Positions 25,071 to 40,000 of a stretch of DNA of 64,000 bases are shown piece after piece. Location: assembly GCA_949317995.1 (NCBI GenBank), contig OX439046.1:37918002-37982001 (forward strand). The letters run 5' to 3'. The position numbers and the translations under genes were made by a program. The first letter of the stretch is position 1. Each line of letters opens with the position of its first letter. The notes under the pieces are model-generated. The model ran no database searches. It had not been told where the DNA came from and saw only the letters and a list, made by a program, of their open reading frames with translations. Source of the DNA: Acholoe squamosa (lineage: Eukaryota; Annelida; Polychaeta; Phyllodocida; Polynoidae).

Positions 25071-28000
25071 CTGTAACAAAACAGTGAACAGTGTTAACGC
25101 CTGTTAAAAGTCACTTTGTTTTCCCTTTGAGAGATTCACTTTAACATAGTAGCATATATACTTGTAATCGTCAAGACTTATGCCATATTACAGGTAGCTC
25201 AATTATGATTCCATCTGTGGGGTTGAATTTGTATTTAGGATAGGACTTGATAGGAATGCAGTTATTCCCCATCTGAAAGCCATATCTAGTTCATCTACAA
25301 CGGCCAGGGGTGTATCAACTCCAATTACCCGATAGTCATACATGCACTAGATACTGAGGGGTTACTTTTACCATATATATTTTTTTCTATAAAGAGACTT
25401 ACCTAATTTCTCCTGTTGAGTGCCAGGGTAGGGTGGCGGGGCACGCTTCTTTATGCCCAGCCCGAAATCATCATCAAACCACTCATCTGTGTCCCCGGTC
25501 AGTGCCCCCAGCTCATCATACAGCTGGTCAAGGTCATCCTGAAACAGACCAAGGTTACACAGTGAATGATAAATGGGTCATCAAGTAGAAACTGCACTAG
25601 AAATATCATAAATTGTAAATAGTACAACTGACTAATCAGGAAATTGTTCACCATGGAAGATCATGTAAAAAATGTGAATGCCTAGATGATTTAAAAAAAT
25701 GTATACATGTATAGCTCGATGCAGCAAGTTGGGAACCTAAAACTTAGTTTTTCCTGAATTTTCGCTGTAGTTTAGCCAAAATTTATCCGATTTACACAAT
25801 ATTTGCAGCAAATAAAAGATGAACTGATTGCTTTCAGGCTAGGGTAGATGGTATTACATTAATATAATGCATAGTTTACCAGTGAAGTACAAATTATAAA
25901 TTTAAAAATCATTAGTTTAAAAAAAATTGCTGTTTTTCAAAGTTTGGCCCTATATATTTTGTGAAAAAAAATATTCTAACCATCAGTTTTTCATAGATAG
26001 TGCATAATACTGACCCATCAAGTTTATAAATGAGTATGCTTTTTTCCCCCTACCTCTATGGTGGCTCATTACACTATGGGTGACATGTGATTTTTGTTAG
26101 TTTGCAAAAACTGTGATTTTCAGCAAAATTTCTGCTTGGTTTTTTATGTGGGACCACACAGATCACCATATATGTGTAGAGGTACACTTTACTAAACCAT
26201 AGGAGTTGGGTACCGTCTGACGTGGCGGGTGAGTCGAGTCGTCGGACGTTCCTCAGGTTCCGGATAGGTGGCAGCACCGATCCGGGTCTGTGGGGACATC
26301 TGACGACGAACACCTGGGTCCGTATATAAAGCCCAGGGCTCAGCCGCTACGTCAGAGGCCCTTCTGGCCTCCACACTATGTAAACCACTGTCTTTTAATA
26401 TTAGCTGCCTCTTTGATATCATTCGGCAGCCGTGAGTGTGCATTAAGTAATAAACCTAACCGTTGGCATACACTTGGAATACTGTCTTACTCTTTCTTTC
26501 CGAATCGTAAGACCCGAACCCCCCAGGTCCGTAAGGCCACAAACCCTTACACTGGTGCCGTGACCAGGATATTCTGGTGTATAGCCCGGACGTTATAACG
26601 TCCGAACGGCTAGTACATGGGTTAGACACCCTTAGGGAAGCTAACCCAGCAGGGCAATCACTTGCCCAAGAGAATGGAAATGGATCGCTAATGCTCCAAG
26701 CCCATTCGGACTCACAAGATGCAGAATCAGCATCCTGGAGAGATCCCGGACCCCACTATAATGATAGTGAAGAGAATCTGCCAGACTCTGTACGACGCGA
26801 ACAGTCCATACAGAGACATAGTAACTTAATAGGCCAGCATTCAATTGTTGACGAATTATGTGATTCGATGTTCGAAGTCGGTGGTAGTACTAACCCAGAA
26901 CATCCGGCACCAATGCGAAAAAGGGTAACATTCGGAGAACTACCTTATAGGTTACCCAGGCCCGAATTACCAATATTAGATTATAGCGCTATAGATGGCG
27001 ACTTAACCTATGCGGTACCGGAAGGTGAAGAATTAAAACGACCGGATGTCCTGTTGTTGAATGAAACTTATGTAACTTTGAACGAGAATTTAAATACCTT
27101 GGTCAAAGCTAAGGATGAAGTATTGCATGAAAAACTTCAAATGGAAGAGGACCTAACTGGCATGCGAAAGGAATTCGAAGCCAGAAGGAGCGAGTACATG
27201 AAAGAACTCGAGAGTGAAGAACTAAAACTTCAATCTATGAGAGATTCATTCAATAAAGAATATGATAATAGGCACATTCGTATCCAAACATACATAGATA
27301 CGAACGACCAACTAAACCTTGATAAGACAAAATTCGAATCCGAAATTCGCCATTATCAGGAGGAGTTGGATAAATTGAAACTTCAGTGCAGTAAACAAGC
27401 TGAAGATAATGAAACCATCCGGGTAGGCATCATAGCTTACAACAAACAACTGGAGGAGGATAGACAGAAACTCACGAATGAGCTTCAGGAATTGCAGGCC
27501 ACTGCAATAACTCTAGATAAATATGTAGAAGCAGCCCAGTTAACTATAGGTAATATAGACCCAGCTGTGGTATTTACAATGTTGGGAAAGACATCTAAAG
27601 ATGCAACCCCAATTAGATACAGCCCATTCGTTGATGATGGGGCTGACAAGAATGTGGTATCCGGAATCTATAAGAAACCGGATAATGCTGCAGTAAATGG
27701 AACCGCATCTAAACCAGTAGTTCCAATGCTGGATACGATAGGACCAGCACCACCCATACCAGATTTGAGTCACAAAATCAAAGCGACTCACGATGGTGCT
27801 ACAGGGAATAATAATAATTCACCCGTGGCACAACCAAGAGCACCCGGACCAATGAGACATATGTTGACACCACCTTCATATTTCCCCCAACCCGGCCACA
27901 GTACACCAGCAGTACCAAGATTACCGAATCCACCCCCAGGTTCTGGTAATGGTCCTACTGATGGACGTTTTCCGAGACCAAATCCGCCACAAAACAATAT

Positions 28001-31000
28001 CAACGGCGGTACGTACCAACCGAGAACATCTTCCTATGGATATAGAAATAATTATAATCCATCGGGAAGTGGCAATTATCAGAATGGTAATAGCTATAAC
28101 CAGGGATGGAATCAAAATGATTCTTACCCTAGATATGCTTCTTCTGGAAACACCGGTCACAATAGTGGATACCCTGGTGGTTCATCTGGAGGCTATAATA
28201 ATAATGGTCCACCAGGAGGAAACCCTCCAGGCGGCCCAGGAGGATCCGGATTCGGAGGATCAGGATCAGGAGGAGATGGCAGGAAACCTAACAGGAGAAC
28301 TTCTATGCCTGCAGGGATGCAAACCATCTTTGATAGAAGCCAATGTATACAAAACCTTGGCATTGACTGCTACCGAAAGGGAGCAGACGGCATGGAAGTC
28401 ATGAACTGGAGCATGCGAGAAGCAGATAGACTACGCGGATGTAATAATCCGGCACGTAGGCAGGCACGGATACCCCCTCCATATGATTCTAATGATCCAT
28501 GGAAGGACAGGTATCAAGCTTTTGTTGACGAAGTCAATTGTAGTGGCTGGACAAAAGAAGAAGCTCTGCCATATTTGATTTGTTGGTTAAATAAAGGCGG
28601 AAAAGTAGCTCTCAACCAATGGAGAGCAGCTTACGGAATATATGGTACCTATGATCAATTGGTCGAATGTGCCGCATACCTTTTCGGATCAATCGTTAGA
28701 GAAGATCCGTGGGTAAGCTTTAAGAAGAGGACACAAAAACCTAAAGAATCACACAAAGTCTTTGGTTTGGAGCTACAGGACTTGCTTTCGAAAGCACGTC
28801 CAAATTGGGCTCATGATGATGATTGTTATCTACAAGAATTGTTTATACAATTCTACAGTGGATTGCGTGATCCGGATCACAAGCAAGTGGTCTGGGACTC
28901 TTGGAAAGATGACACTTCCTTCAGTGATCTGTTCATAGCAATCGATGGACATGACATGAAGAAACGTCTGGTAGGTCTCGGACCTAATCCAATAAGAGCA
29001 GCTCCATTCCAATACGGAGGTACACCTGCTCCGGTATACGATACTTCCCAATTAGCTCCGGTTGAATCGAATGAAGTTGATGAGAATGATGAATATGTCT
29101 CCGATGAAAACGGAGATTATATTGGTTCAGTGCATGTAGCTGGAAAATATTACCGACAAAAGCGGTATAGGAAAGTACATTCGAGAGGGAGAGGAGGATC
29201 AGTTGCTGGTAAAACAGCTTCCGGATCAACTCAACCTGGCAGTGTAGCCTCTACGGCGAACCCAACTGTAGCAGCCACTGTTGCTCCGACTAACATGATG
29301 GAAACATTATTAGCCGGATTAACAGAAGCTCTAAAGAGACCGAGAGTTGACAAATCCCAGAGGAGATGTTTCAGATGCCAGAAACTGGGGCATTATGCTC
29401 CAGAATGTATGGCTGAAAAACCTGTCCCTCGTAGACAGGAGAGTGTCTCTGGAGTAAGTACAGAGGAAAACTAAGGAGGGGTCTCCCGAGGGGCAAAGAA
29501 GGGGATCCCAGTGACAAATCTTGCCATGATATCACCATCCGTGATGATAGTTCACATGAAGTAACAAGATCGCCTAACACCGAGGTGGTTGTAGACACCC
29601 GGAAGGTTAGGGAAGCTGATATAACAGGTGCTATGGGAGCACAGGGGAAACCCAATATCAGTAACGAGGCAGGCGGCTATTCGTTAGCCAAGGTCTGTGG
29701 TGCCCACCTGCCCCCGGGTCATCCTTGTCTGGAATTCTTAAAAGGATGTGGATTGACTCCTGGTGTGAAAAATGACGTTCCGATTGTCACGGACATGCCC
29801 TCTGTTCTAAACGGAAGGCGGTGGTATGTTTGCCTTACTGTTAACGGAAGGTCTGCCGAATTCCTTGTGGATACGGGAGCTAGCCACTCTTGTATCTCCA
29901 AGGGGTTCTACGACCTTATACCGGATGAACATGATACTCTCAAATCGGGAGGAAGTGCTCAGACGGCCGACGGCAGTACCTTGCAAACGTATGGTAGAAC
30001 TTGTGTGAGACTACAGTTAGATGGTATACATGACTATGTCATGAGCGCCACCGTTGCGGATATAGCAGATGAGGGGATACTCGGGTTAGATTTCGCATCC
30101 CTGTATGGTGCTGTATTGGAACCCCAAACAGGAGTGTTGAGTGTGAGATACCCGTACCCCGTGAAGGTTAGATGTGCACTGAGACAAGTGAGCAGTATGG
30201 CTAGTGTGGCACACACTGTGCGAATCCCTCCGGGAGTAGCCTGTGATGTGCTTGTAAGAAGTGATCCTGCAATGCGTAACAAACCTGCAGTGATAGAACC
30301 GGATGTAGTTACTTTGTCAGGTATTGGATTAAATTCTGTAGACACGATAGTAGCGAATGCATCCTGGTCGGTAGTACCTGTCTCCAATACTGGAAACACT
30401 ACTATCTACTTGAAAAAGGGACAAGTTTTTGGAAACGTGACCCTTTCGGAAACTGTAACGGATAGCAAGCTAAGCTTACAGAAGGTAACAGGAGATGATG
30501 AAATTTCGGAAGACTTACTTAAGTTGTATGAAGAAACTTCATTAGAAGATCCGGAACACCGGAAAGAGTTCTATGATATGCTCTGTCAGTATCATACTGC
30601 CTTTGCCAAACCTGGTGAAAAACTAGGTACGACAAATAAGGTATTACATAAAATAGATACTGGGGATGCCGAACCCTTTAAGATACCGTATAGACGGTTA
30701 CCCTTAGCAAAAAAGAGAGTAGCTGAGGATGAAATAAATAAGATGTTGGAACAGGATGTAATAGTCCCTTCTAATAGTCCATGGAGTAGTCCTGTGTGTA
30801 TGGTAACAAAAAAAGACGGTACTATCCGTTTCTGCATAGACTACAGGAAGTTGAATGGAATAACGAAAAAGAATTCGTATCCATTACCGAGAATAGATGA
30901 AACCATTGACTCCTTAGGAGGAAACAGTTGGTTTTGTACCCTAGACTTGCAATCAGGCTATTGGCAAGTGGGAATGAACCCTTCAGATATGGAGAAAACT

Positions 31001-34000
31001 GCATTTTCAAGTCATATTGGATTATTCCAATATAATGTAATGCCGTTTGGATTGTGCAATGCACCTGCAACATTTGAAGCAATGATGGAAACAATTCTAA
31101 GTGATTTATTGTGGAAAAGATGTCTTGTATATCTAGACGATGTCATTGTCTTCGGAAAAACATTCGAAGAATGTTCTAATAACCTAAAAATGGTACTAGA
31201 ACGTATTATTTCAAATGGTCTCAAATTGAAACCTAAGAAATGCCACATGTTTAGAAAGTCCATAAATTATTTGGGCCGCATCATCAGTGATGAAGGAATA
31301 AAGGCTGATCCGGAAAAAATCGAATCAGTTACGAATTGGAATAGACCTAAAACACCCAAAGAAGTGAGGTCCTTTTTAGGATTCTGTTCCTATTACAGGG
31401 AATTTATTCCGAATTATTCTAGAGTCAGTTACCCATTACAAGCAATAGCTAACTGGACTCCAGGAAGTACCAAGGAAAAATTTCCTTGGACGCATGAACA
31501 GGAAACCGCTTTCCAAAAGCTAAAAGACCTGTTCACGAGTACTCCCGTATTGCAATATCCGAATGAGACGGATCATTTCATACTGGATACTGATGCTAGT
31601 AATGATAGCATTGGTGCAGCTCTCTCGCAAGTCCAAAATGGGAGAGAAGTGCCAATTGCCTTTGCCAGCAATACACTGAGCAAGACCCAGCGCAATTACT
31701 GCACAACCAAAAGAGAGTTGTTAGCAGTAGTCGTATATACCAAGAAGTTCAAACATTTTCTATGGGGAACGAACTTTACTTTGCGTACGGATCATTCCTC
31801 TTTAAGGTGGCTACTGAACTTCCGAGATGCTGAAGGCATGTTAGGCCGATGGCTAGCCCATTTATCCGAATATGGGCTTGAACATCAACAGATTCAGCAT
31901 AGACCCGGAGTTAAGCATTTAAATGCTGATGCTTTGTCTCGAATACCAATCCGGAAATGTGATAATCCGGATTGTACTGATTGTGGAGCTCATAAGGCAG
32001 TGTTAGCAGGGATTCGAAGACCATTCGTACCCCTAGTTGCCAGTATACTGGATTGGTCTATGGATCACATACGACATTTCCAGGAAGCTGACTCGATAAC
32101 TGCACAGCTACTGCAATTAGTACCAAAGGGTATACGTCCAGTTAGACCAGAGGTCTCTCTGGAAAATCGAGAAATGAGAAGGTTTCTTGCTCAATGGACC
32201 GAGCTTGAAGTCCGGAAAGGCGTGTTATACCGTTGGAAGCCATGTAATAATGGTGGTAGAATCATGCAAGTGGTGATACCACATGCCATGAGACATGACA
32301 TTATGTACTTCTGTCATGGACATCGGAGCAGTGGTCATTTCGGAAGGAAACGCTCGCTAGCACGACTTTCCAAGAAATACTATTGGCCTGGCATGACACG
32401 GGACTTGCAAAGATGGGTAACCACCTGTCCGGATTGTTGTAAAAACAAACCCGGACCCGGGATGGGCAAACTTCCCCTATCCCAAGAACTTTTCGGAGTT
32501 AGATTCGCAAGAATCGGGGTAGATATTATTAGTGGATTTAATACAACCGCTAATGATAATACCTGTATGATGGTAGTGTGTGATTATTATACGAAATACA
32601 CTAAAGTATTTCCACTACCGGACCACAAAGCAATTACTTGTGCCGAAGCTTTTGTAAAAGGTTGGGTACTAAGCTTCGGTGTACCATTAATGTTACACAG
32701 TGACCAAGGCAGAGAATTCGAATCAAATCTCTGGCAGGGTATGTGCGAGTACTTGGCTATTTGCAAGACTAGAACCAATCCGTATAGACCACAAAGCGAC
32801 GGATTGGTGGAAAGGTTCAATAGAACCCTCATCCAAGTCCTAAAGTCACTTGTTAATGAACATATGGATGACTGGGATGAGCAATGTCATTTTGTGACAC
32901 ATGCTTATAATAGTACAGTACATTCAAGTACAAATTGTTCTCCGAACCTTTTAGTATTCGGAGAAGATTTGATAATGCCTGCTGACCTAGTTTTTGGAGT
33001 CGTAGGAATGGACCCTGAACTACCTTGCCATGTAGTTTTTGTGGAATGTTTAAGAGACAGATTTAGAAAAGCATATGAGTCTGTCCGAATTGATTTGGAG
33101 AAAAGTGCCAAATGGCAGAAAGTAGGATACGATACCGATCTAAAACATCGGAAATTCCAATCCGGAGACAGAGTCCTTAGATTACATGAACCACTTAGAC
33201 ACATAAAATTAGCGTCTAATTGGGACGGTCCCTTTACTATAACACAAATTATCAGTGATTGTACCGTAATTATTAAATCTGACCTTGGTCGACTCTATAA
33301 GTCAAATGTGGCTAGATTAAGGAGATGGTCTGGGAGGGAGACCTCCACAGAAATGTATGGTGAAGGTTCCGAAAGGATCCTGAATCAGAATCGCATAATA
33401 GACCAGGTAAAGAACACTACAGTGAAGCGTGGTCAGGGTAGACCCAAAAAGTGTTCCGAATCAGTAACACCCACGCCAACACCGATTAAGCGTGGGGGAG
33501 TTAAAAAAGTCTCGGCAGGTGAAGACAAAAAGAAGAGGAAAGGTGTTTCTAAGGCTAAGAAGCACCTAGAGAAAGCTCTTCAGACTGTCAGGTCCGATAA
33601 AGAACTATCCGAGAAGGGGAGATACGTTCGCCGCAGCCCCCGAATTGCCCAGAGGACTGCAGTGACCTAACCTGTATACACAACGAGTGTAATGTTTACA
33701 TTTAGAGGAACGGATGACAACTGACCCTAAAGGCTTATTTGTCGCCCCCGCATGATGTACCAATGGGTAGTGGACGGATAATCCGGTGGATTTGCTTAAG
33801 CTTTCCATAATCTCCACTTAAATCCCCAGTCGAGTCATCGGGGTGAGCGATAATTACCTAAAAACAATCAGTTTGTTGATGTACCGCCTGTAGCACGTGC
33901 GTTTCCGCATGACGTCACCGTGTCCAGTCTCGGCTGACCTCTCGTGACCTCGCGGACCGCGGGGAAATGACGTCACGAAAGCTGGCCTGTCGCCATATTT

Positions 34001-37000
34001 GTTTTCGGTAACGTCCAAGACGGTCGAGCTCGCTCCCTTCTTGGATTTTACCGGCTAAGCAAACCCCCCGCTGCTCCTCCAGAGTCTGTCTCCTGGTAGA
34101 CAGACTCCGTTTGTGCCGGCCCCGGCGCCGTAAAAGCCGGAAAAAGGAGTAGTTTACTCCCGTGGTCGATTCCCCAGTCATGGCTGAGGAATCCGTAGCT
34201 GCAGCCAAGCTATCCGGTGACCCGGATAAGCTGACTCCGTCCGCAGAAGCTTTTCCGGAAGCTTTGTCGCCTGTTACACAGGAAGAGAGCGAGATGATGG
34301 ACGTGGAGGAACCCACGGATCGCTCGTTCGAGGAGAAGCTGGCTTCATTCTCACTCAATGAGCCAGAGAAACTGCTATCTCCACTCCCAGCAGAGGGATC
34401 CGGAGCGACTGCGAGTGCTGAACCCGCAGCGACAGAGTCCGAAACTACCCAAGTTGACGGACAGAAGGATGAGTGGAAGCCAGCAGTGGCGGAGCCTTTT
34501 CCAGCTAGTTATGATGGTCGCTACCTGTATGTCCACCCGGAACTGCAGGCACAAGTGACCTACGCGGACGGGACACCAGTCAGGATGGACCCGAAAGTCA
34601 GGATAGCTATCGAGGGCGTCATGGCTCCCGAACAGCTGACCAGGATGCCTCCCGAGTGGCTTCGAGACTGGCCGTGGTTCCAACGGGGACTTATGGTGGA
34701 CGCCGGTTTCCGTGAAACCGTGTACGCAGCTAACCGAGCCTTCGAGCTCGGAGCGTATCCGAAGCCTGACAAGTCCCTGTGGAACGTCAAGGCTACGAAC
34801 ATTAACTGGGTAGGCTGTGTCTGGGATACCGATGGCCAGACCTACCCACGCCCTAGTGCTATCCGGACGCCGTGCCGGACCACTAAGGAATTCCGGGAGG
34901 CCGCTGCTAACTTCGAGCAGTGGGACGACGGTTACTACATAACCGAACAGGAATTGGTGGATGTCCAGAACAATTCACTAATCGGATTGGACCGAGCTGC
35001 AGCCCTTCGGACGGTTATTGTCCGCCGCATGACTGCCGAACAGGAGGCACAGGAAGAGGCTAAGAGGGCCGCGGAAGCACCCGCACCTCCTATCCCCGAC
35101 CTGAAGCTTGCCACCAGAAGCTCCGCCAGTGCTACATCAGCTACCGGCAGCACTACTACTCCAGTAGAAGCCACGACCTCCAGCACATCCGGAACCCAGG
35201 AACCGGAGGAAGACTGGAAGGTCAGTAAGAACCGACGATCCGCTGCTCGGAAGCTCAAGAATCTCCCGGATTCTGCGAGAGCCGAGCCGAAACCCAGCAC
35301 CTCAACCACTGGTAGTACTGCCATGGAGGTTGAGTCGTCTGACGAGGAGTCGGTGCACGAATCCTCGGTTGAGTATGATGAGAAGGCCACTCCATCAACT
35401 CAAACCGAGGCCGAACGTTGGGCTAACGCCAAATCCGGATTCAAAACCCGGATCCCGACGTGTTTCTCCGACTGTGCGTACGGAGTTAAGAAGGACGGCT
35501 CTACCCTCTATGCCTGTCCAGACTCAATCAATAAGAACGATGAGTCGGATGATGAAGATTGGATGCGCCTTTCGGACGAGGACCCCAATCCGAGCAAAGC
35601 CTATCGAAAGATGTGGCTTATGCTAAACCACACCGAAGGGTATTACACTTATACCCAGAGGAGGAAGCTGCGTTGGGCTTTAGAGAAGTGGTACGGTGAC
35701 GATCAAAAGTCCTGTCCCTTCTCTATCTGCCAGGATGCGAGTGATGTCTCGATCCGGACCTGGAGTACTCCAGCCCGGTTCCAAAGGCATCTGGTAGAGG
35801 CCCACTTCCACCATCACCCGGTTTACATTTGTGATCCGAGTTATGGTAAGAAGGGCAAGAAGTGTACTACGAAGGTGCAATACAACCGACGTAGTGATCT
35901 GGCTAGACACCAGAAGAAATGCCACGCAGAAGGTTTGGACGGGGCCCGGAAGCGCATCATGGAGCTTCATCAGGAACTCATGAAGGAGTTCGATAGCCTG
36001 AGCGAGGATGCTTGGTCTAAGATCCGACCAGGGGACCAAGTCCTCTGCGAAGTTCCGAAGACCAAGGATTCGAAACTCCGAGCAAAGATAGTCCTGACTC
36101 CTGGAAAGGGTAAATTGGACATGCACGAGTCTCTCTGGCAGAAATGCGAGGAATCCGGAAAGGATGCAAAGAGAGCTCGTGAAAGGAGCAGGAGAGACCA
36201 GAACCGTGGCGGCAACGGCAATGGTCAGAGCACGACAAAACCAAAGGTCAGAGCAGAGGACCGTTCCAGGTCCCCTCTGACAAGGCACCCCGCAGAACAG
36301 GCTCAGGGCACTCCGGTGTTCAAGAAGCCTGAACCTGCCGGATACGCTGGAGCCGTATCTAAACCTGGGAAAGTGAGTTCTCGAAACTTTCCGTCCTTAA
36401 ACCAGGGACCTGGACCTGAGAGCCAGACCTTGGTGGTAGGAAAGGATGGTCGCCTTATGCCAAAGAAGACCACCGCATCTGCTGCCGCCGGATCTGCATC
36501 CGCTCCAGCCGCCCCACCAGTTACCTTTACCCAGGAGCAGTTAAACATGTACCTGCAAATGGGACTGAAACAGAATGTACCACCTGCCTTCTGTGTACCA
36601 ACGACAGGTGTGTCCGGGAGTCCTAAACCCGGAAGTGGTCCACAGGCCGCCTCGACTCCTCCCAAGGCTGTCGCGGCACCTGAGAAACCGAAGGACGCCA
36701 TTACCATTAAAACTGGTAATGCGGAAGTTTGGTTTGAGAAGTCTCGCCAAGGGGAGGCAGATGTCCAGAAGGCCATCTACACCCATTGGGAGAAGACCGT
36801 TCGGGAGAAAGCGATCGAGTTTCATCAGGGTCTCCTAAACGAAACTCTGTTGTGTATGAAACAGGTGGGCGACGCTGAAAAGCAACGTCTCGAGACTCTC
36901 ATCCGGGACGATGTAAAGGCCCAGGAGGAGGCTGCCTCAGCTGCTCAAGAAAAAGCAGCTATGGATGTACACGTGTTGGAAAAGCGTGTAAAGGAGGAGA

Positions 37001-40000
37001 TCACTCGGAACACCAACCTGAACACTAAGTTCATGAGGGTGTTCGGAGTCGACTTGGACGAGTGGGACGGCACTCCCGAGTCGGCTTTAGCTCTTCTGAA
37101 GAAGAAGCATGCTAAGAAATCCGTTTAAAGCATGCTAGGGTTATTTCTTCCATAATTTTTTTTCCAACACCAAATGACCAGATATAGTCTTTGCGGAACC
37201 CTAAAGGTCTGCGAATGCTTTTACTAGTGCATGAACACCTATGCTATGTGTTCCGGGTTCCTTTGACCAGTCTATTATTCAGGTTGTATAACATTTATTA
37301 CACCCTGAATAGCCTATTCGGATTTATAATTTCATCCATGAACAATCCGATAGTAGACTTGCTGCTGTGAGACGTATCCGGATGCCAGTTCCAGACTCCT
37401 GCTGTTACCCGTGCTAACCAATTACTAGGATGGACTTTACGATTTACCTCTACAACTCATCTGTACTCCCGAATGGACTTATATCTCTACTACTATTACT
37501 TCCGGATCAACCTATATCGGACTATTATTTTACTTATGTCAACTAAAACTTAAAAAGGATTACGTTCTCTACACAGTTGACACATCCGGACTAATATTCT
37601 ACAAATCTACACCATTCGGATATACTATAAACTTTAGCACTACTAGAGGATTGTGGGTAGCTGCCCCAAATCAACTACCGTGTTCACTCAATATAAGGAA
37701 ACTATAAACTTTAGCACGTCCATCCCGTGGTTAGCTGACCACACCTACCTACTAGTACCCGGAGGATACAGCAGAAGACTCCAGCAGCATTTATAATTCC
37801 TGTATATTGTATATAATGTCATATTTCTATTTTTCTATAATATTATATGTATGTACATATCCACTAGATACATATTATAATACGGGTACATAGACATTTC
37901 CTGATACGGATCTCTAATCACTATTAGTATTTATATTATAAGATCCGTTAAACTCCACCAGATAACACATATTATTGTCCTGCGAGACAAAATATATAAT
38001 AAGTATAATGATCTGGTGCTATAAAGGTTATTAGGTACACGGTGATAATATATTATTATATTCATTACCACACCGTGATGTTTTTTTTTTTTTCAAGTGT
38101 ATGTTATAAATAATCATATTCGTACTACTCACGGAATCCTTAACGGATTCGTATAATATTAATATACGACATGTCATTAGATAGTGATGTTACTATAACA
38201 GTCTTCTTTAAGACTACATATTCAAATGTGTTGTCAATGACTACAAACACACATACGGATGTTATTTTGTGATATGTTTTATTATCGACAGTTCCGTTAC
38301 ATATAGCTGTCATCATCACATGTATACGATTCATATTACTTGTCTTATTAATTATACCTGAAATATAATACAATATTATGTGGTATAATAATTAAATAGA
38401 CAGTTCCGTTTCACATAACTGTCTCTTCTTCAAGTAATTCGTATAATATTTCAACATCCTAATCGTTATATGTAACTAAAATTCACTATCGAATATATAT
38501 ATATGACATCTGGTTCACAATTTATTTAGTGCTAATGTTATACCTATGGTTGTACCTCTATTACTAAAGGTTTAGACATGTAGAAATGTTATCCTAGTAA
38601 TATTATACGTATAACACCCTCCTAAATGTCTGGGGGAGTGGTGTAGAGGTACACTTTACTAAACCATAGGAGTTGGGTACCGTCTGACGTGGCGGGTGAG
38701 TCGAGTCGTCGGACGTTCCTCAGGTTCCGGATAGGTGGCAGCACCGATCCGGGTCTGTGGGGACATCTGACGACGAACACCTGGGTCCGTATATAAAGCC
38801 CAGGGCTCAGCCGCTACGTCAGAGGCCCTTCTGGCCTCCACACTATGTAAACCACTGTCTTTTAATATTAGCTGCCTCTTTGATATCATTCGGCAGCCGT
38901 GAGTGTGCATTAAGTAATAAACCTAACCGTTGGCATACACTTGGAATACTGTCTTACTCTTTCTTTCCGAATCGTAAGACCCGAACCCCCCAGGTCCGTA
39001 AGGCCACAAACCCTTACATATGGATGCGTGATCACCCACTGATACCAGAAACCAGAATTATCCATTTTTATGTTCTACTTAATCATCTTTAAAGGCATGT
39101 GAAATATCTAAGTGATACAATAAGTGTGAGAAGAATTAGGCACATCTTATGATTCTAGTCTTTGGTGCCGACAACGCTTTTGTTGATATTTACAGCTAAA
39201 TAGCTCAATAGTGCATAATAATAGGCCTCACATGCCTAATATGGGGTTCTAATAGCATTTCAATATGGTTTTCAATGAATCATCAGGTCAAAACAACAAT
39301 TGATGATGGAATTTAATAGATCAAAAGGGTTTTGCACCATGGACCTGTTCACATTGTTCAGGTCTTCAGATATTCTTATCTTGAAAATGATGAAGACATT
39401 TATGAGCATAGTGCTTTTCCAGCCTGTATGGGACCTACAGAGGGCATTTTGTGTTGTCTGACATGTATTATAAGTGGATAATGCATAGCAAATGATTCTA
39501 TTTTCAAATTTTGTTATGATTTTTGAGATAGAATCCTACACAAGACTTGTCTTCTGTAGCATATGCAATAATGTCCCTTGAATGAAGGCATTTTACATGC
39601 ACAGCTGCCTCCAAAACTGGAAAACACTCAGATTCCCAACTTACTGCATCGAGCTATAGATAACTTACTTCCAATCACTATTAAGAATTACTTTCTTCCC
39701 AATATTCCCATTGAAGGCATTTATAATGCTGTAGTCAGAGCTTTTATCAATTCCTTGAAATATTTGTTTATATTTTAGCAATTGATGCTAAAGATATATA
39801 TTCACCTCTTCTGACATAAACAAATATACCGTATTTGATGTAATCAACGCACATGCTCATGGCCAAATCATTGCACAGCCTACCATCTTTAACTTCAAAT
39901 TACTAGAAGTACATGTAGCATGATATTTCTATGCACCACTGTATGCATGTTATTTCAAATCCGGTATAAAAAGAGAATGACAGTATTTTCGTATTAATAG

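Larger units (their letters stand above)
26175..39018 (+). mobile_element. Ty3/gypsy-type LTR retrotransposon, apparently whole, 12.8 kb
   Basis: Order: 377-bp LTR, tRNA-His primer site, long gag, pol (protease, reverse transcriptase, RNase H, integrase), a third ORF, an AT-rich region, a purine-rich tract, 377-bp LTR. The 4-bp target duplication TATG lies at 26171-26174 and 39019-39022. The two LTRs are identical as read, so the insertion is very recent. The order of domains with integrase last puts it with Ty3/gypsy (Metaviridae). It lies in a CEP350 intron, antisense to that gene. Its size is well above the 5-7 kb usual for the family because of the long gag and the third ORF. No envelope-like gene was recognised. 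Confidence 0.96.

Noticed and set aside
34180-37128. Envelope gene in the LTR element
   Set aside because: No signal peptide, membrane segment or cleavage-site pattern; zinc fingers point to another role.
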